Below the pieces are notes generated by a model. That model was not told the origin of the DNA and searched no databases. It worked only from the letters and a program-made list of their open reading frames with translations. Below, piece by piece: positions 62,496 to 64,000 of a DNA stretch of 64,000 nt. The stretch's first letter is position 1, and each line of letters opens with the position of its first letter. The translations under genes and the position numbers were made by a program. Source of the DNA: Rhizohabitans arisaemae (GTDB taxonomy: Bacteria; Actinomycetota; Actinomycetes; Streptosporangiales; Streptosporangiaceae); contig NZ_BLRH01000001.1 of NCBI RefSeq assembly GCF_025996515.1, forward strand, positions 1 through 64,000. The letters run 5' to 3'.

Positions 62496-63989
62496 TCAGG
62501 GGGTGGTGACGGGCGGGCGGGTGAGCGGGATGAGGACCTCGTCCTCCAGGGGCGGGTCGGCCTCGTGCTCGCCGCAGCCGGTGGCGGCGAAACATCGGAG
62601 GGCGAGCGTGTCCGGCGTCACCTGGACGTGGAGAAAGCTCTTGAAGAACGGGGGTTCGTCCCAGTCGAAAAGCTCCGAGATCCAGCCGCCCACGAACCTC
62701 TCGACGGGCAGGCGGCCCGGGAAGGGGAGGCCGCCGAGGAGACGGGCCGCCCAGCGCTCCCGGCGGGTCACCCGCTCCTCGCCGGTGAGCGGCCGGACCG
62801 GGCGGTTCCCGATCCGGTCGGACATGATCTTCATGGCCTTCTCCGGGGCGATCTCCAGCCACGGTGCCCGGAAGAGCCGGCGGTAGAGACGGCTGTAGAA
62901 GGCCAGGGAGTCGCCCCGCAGCGGATAGCAGCGGAAGTCGTCCTCGTCGACCCCGCCCGCGGTCACCCGGGGGATCGTGTGGGTGGCGTGCATGAACGCC
63001 CCGCCGCCGCCCGCGACCAGATACTGGATCCGGCGGCCGCCGACGTCCACCGGGTAGCGCTGATAGTTGTGGATCTCGCCGCCGATCACCGCGACGTAGT
63101 TGTGCCCGGGCTCCCGGACGATCTCGTCGACCGTGCCGCCGCCCTCGATCGGGCACGGCTTGTAGTGGTTCCGCTCGTAAATCGGGCTTCCCGTGATCAG
63201 CATCTTGGGGCGGGGGTCACGGGAGACCGATCTGAGCCACTCGCCCTGGTCGGCGTCGAGAGATCCGCCGATACCGGTGTCGATCCCCACGATCAGCAGC
63301 GGACCGGTGTCCAGCACCCAGTACGACCCGGGCTGCCGGGCCTGCTGCGCCGGGGCCGCACGCCACCCGCGGGCCGCGGCGAGCGCCACCTCGTCCACCC
63401 GCTCGGGGCGGCGCCAGAGCAACCGGGCGAGCAGGCCCGCCGGGCGGGCCCGCTCCCGGGGCAGGGCCGGCGCGTCGCAGAAGACGCGCATGAAGCCGTG
63501 GAGGCCGTCGTACCAGTCGTGGTTCCCGGGGACCGCGTAGATCGGCCCGGGATAGTCCCGGTACGGCCGGAAGAACTTGTCCGGGTAGTCGTTCCCGCCG
63601 CCCGCGGGATAGATCACGTCGCTGGCGACGACCGCGAACGCCGTACCCTCGCCCATCCTGAGCAGTCCGGGCACGACCGCGTACTGCGAGGCGTCACCCT
63701 CACCGGGGTCGCCGATCACCAGGAACGAGAACGAGTCCCCCAGGTCGAGCGAGATCGGGGTACGGGGGTCACGGCCGCGCTCGCGCAGCGCCGCGACCCA
63801 CGCCCGTCTGATCACCGGCGCCGGATCGCCGAACCACCCGGCGAGCACCTCGTTGCGCGAACGCCAGAGCGTGACCGGCCGAAGCCAGGAGAACCTTCGC
63901 CGATCCGGACGGAGCCCGGCGAAGGAGCCCGGAGTCTGACACGTGCCCCACCCGGCGCCGGACGCGGATCTCCGGGACGACCGCTGCAC
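62496..63989 (-). CDS. Metallophosphoesterase, calcineurin-like
   Basis: Protein of up to 497 residues whose start is not settled because the window ends 11 bp beyond the first open codon. GTG 63989 is used; a later start such as GTG in PVTLWRSRNEVLAG (about residue 38) would fit better. Phosphoesterase motifs are FLVIGDPGEGDASQY, VASDVIYPAGGG, AVPGNHDWYDGLHG, ITGSPIYERNHYKP and VIGGEIHNYQRY. The fold is that of large secreted or cytosolic phosphoesterases, but there is no clear signal peptide. The C-terminus has a beta-domain (FLHVQVTPDTLALRCFAATG). The substrate is unknown. Confidence 0.85.
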   Translation of the reverse strand: MQRSSRRSASGAGWGTCQTPGSFAGLRPDRRRFSWLRPVTLWRSRNEVLAGWFGDPAPVIRRAWVAALRERGRDPRTPISLDLGDSFSFLVIGDPGEGDASQYAVVPGLLRMGEGTAFAVVASDVIYPAGGGNDYPDKFFRPYRDYPGPIYAVPGNHDWYDGLHGFMRVFCDAPALPRERARPAGLLARLLWRRPERVDEVALAAARGWRAAPAQQARQPGSYWVLDTGPLLIVGIDTGIGGSLDADQGEWLRSVSRDPRPKMLITGSPIYERNHYKPCPIEGGGTVDEIVREPGHNYVAVIGGEIHNYQRYPVDVGGRRIQYLVAGGGGAFMHATHTIPRVTAGGVDEDDFRCYPLRGDSLAFYSRLYRRLFRAPWLEIAPEKAMKIMSDRIGNRPVRPLTGEERVTRRERWAARLLGGLPFPGRLPVERFVGGWISELFDWDEPPFFKSFLHVQVTPDTLALRCFAATGCGEHEADPPLEDEVLIPLTRPPVTTP

Positions 63990-64000
63990 TCCGCGCTCGG

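Noticed and set aside
62105-62509. Plus-strand 134-codon frame
   Set aside because: Arg/Pro-rich with no homology; it overlaps the 3' end of the metallophosphoesterase gene.

Overview
The window is high-GC DNA with dense, translationally coupled operons. Many genes start with GTG, and a few with TTG. The gene families (DUF6493-type proteins, a PF04672 SAM-dependent methyltransferase, the actinobacterial PolA-like exonuclease/polymerase, DinG, an MsiK-type ATPase and several LuxR two-component systems) indicate a filamentous actinobacterium. It is probably of the order Streptosporangiales; this is inference, because no rRNA gene is present.

Layout. 0.1-5.7 kb: two tandem paralogous DUF6493-type genes and the decayed start of a third copy. 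5.7-9.6 kb: a NarL-type two-component pair, a PHP phosphoesterase and a conserved hypothetical gene ending in a strong hairpin. 10.0-11.7 kb: an alpha/beta hydrolase divergent from a WYL-domain regulator. 12.2-19.9 kb: an eight-gene operon for 3-hydroxyanthranilate catabolism (dioxygenase, ACMS decarboxylase, semialdehyde dehydrogenase, 2-aminomuconate deaminase, oxalocrotonate decarboxylase, hydratase, aldolase, acylating acetaldehyde dehydrogenase), divergent from an IclR regulator with a palindromic operator. 20.0-25.5 kb: a plasticity zone of lower GC with an IS3-family element (terminal repeats and a 4-bp target duplication), a start-less secreted-protein pseudogene, broken copies of a phosphatase tail and a GntR tail, a methyltransferase, a dual-specificity phosphatase and a membrane protein. 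25.5-31.0 kb: a coupled operon of split glycine decarboxylase (gcvPA, gcvPB), an ATP-NAD-kinase-like protein, an SDR and a GntR regulator.

31.5-39.6 kb: an MFS transporter, S9 peptidase and serine hydrolase operon, a divergent two-component system and a second serine hydrolase. A matching inverted repeat lies about 83-84 bp upstream of both hydrolase units. 39.8-46.1 kb: an HTH regulator, two secreted metallopeptidases (M28, M14) sharing an apparently identical 535-bp C-terminal module, and a lipoprotein sugar dehydrogenase. 46.2-51.1 kb: a low-molecular-weight tyrosine phosphatase, an MsiK-like ABC ATPase divergent from a LacI regulator, a membrane metallophosphoesterase and a glutathione peroxidase. 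51.6-54.5 kb: three probable envelope or low-complexity proteins. 55.0-64.0 kb: a DinG-type helicase, a hairpin-rich spacer, a DHA2 transporter fused to a MarR-like domain, an SGNH hydrolase, an exonuclease/polymerase and a metallophosphoesterase near the right edge.

About 50-bp near-palindromic repeats occur four times (11.8, 11.9, 31.3 and 31.4 kb). I saw no rRNA, tRNA, CRISPR array or prophage.
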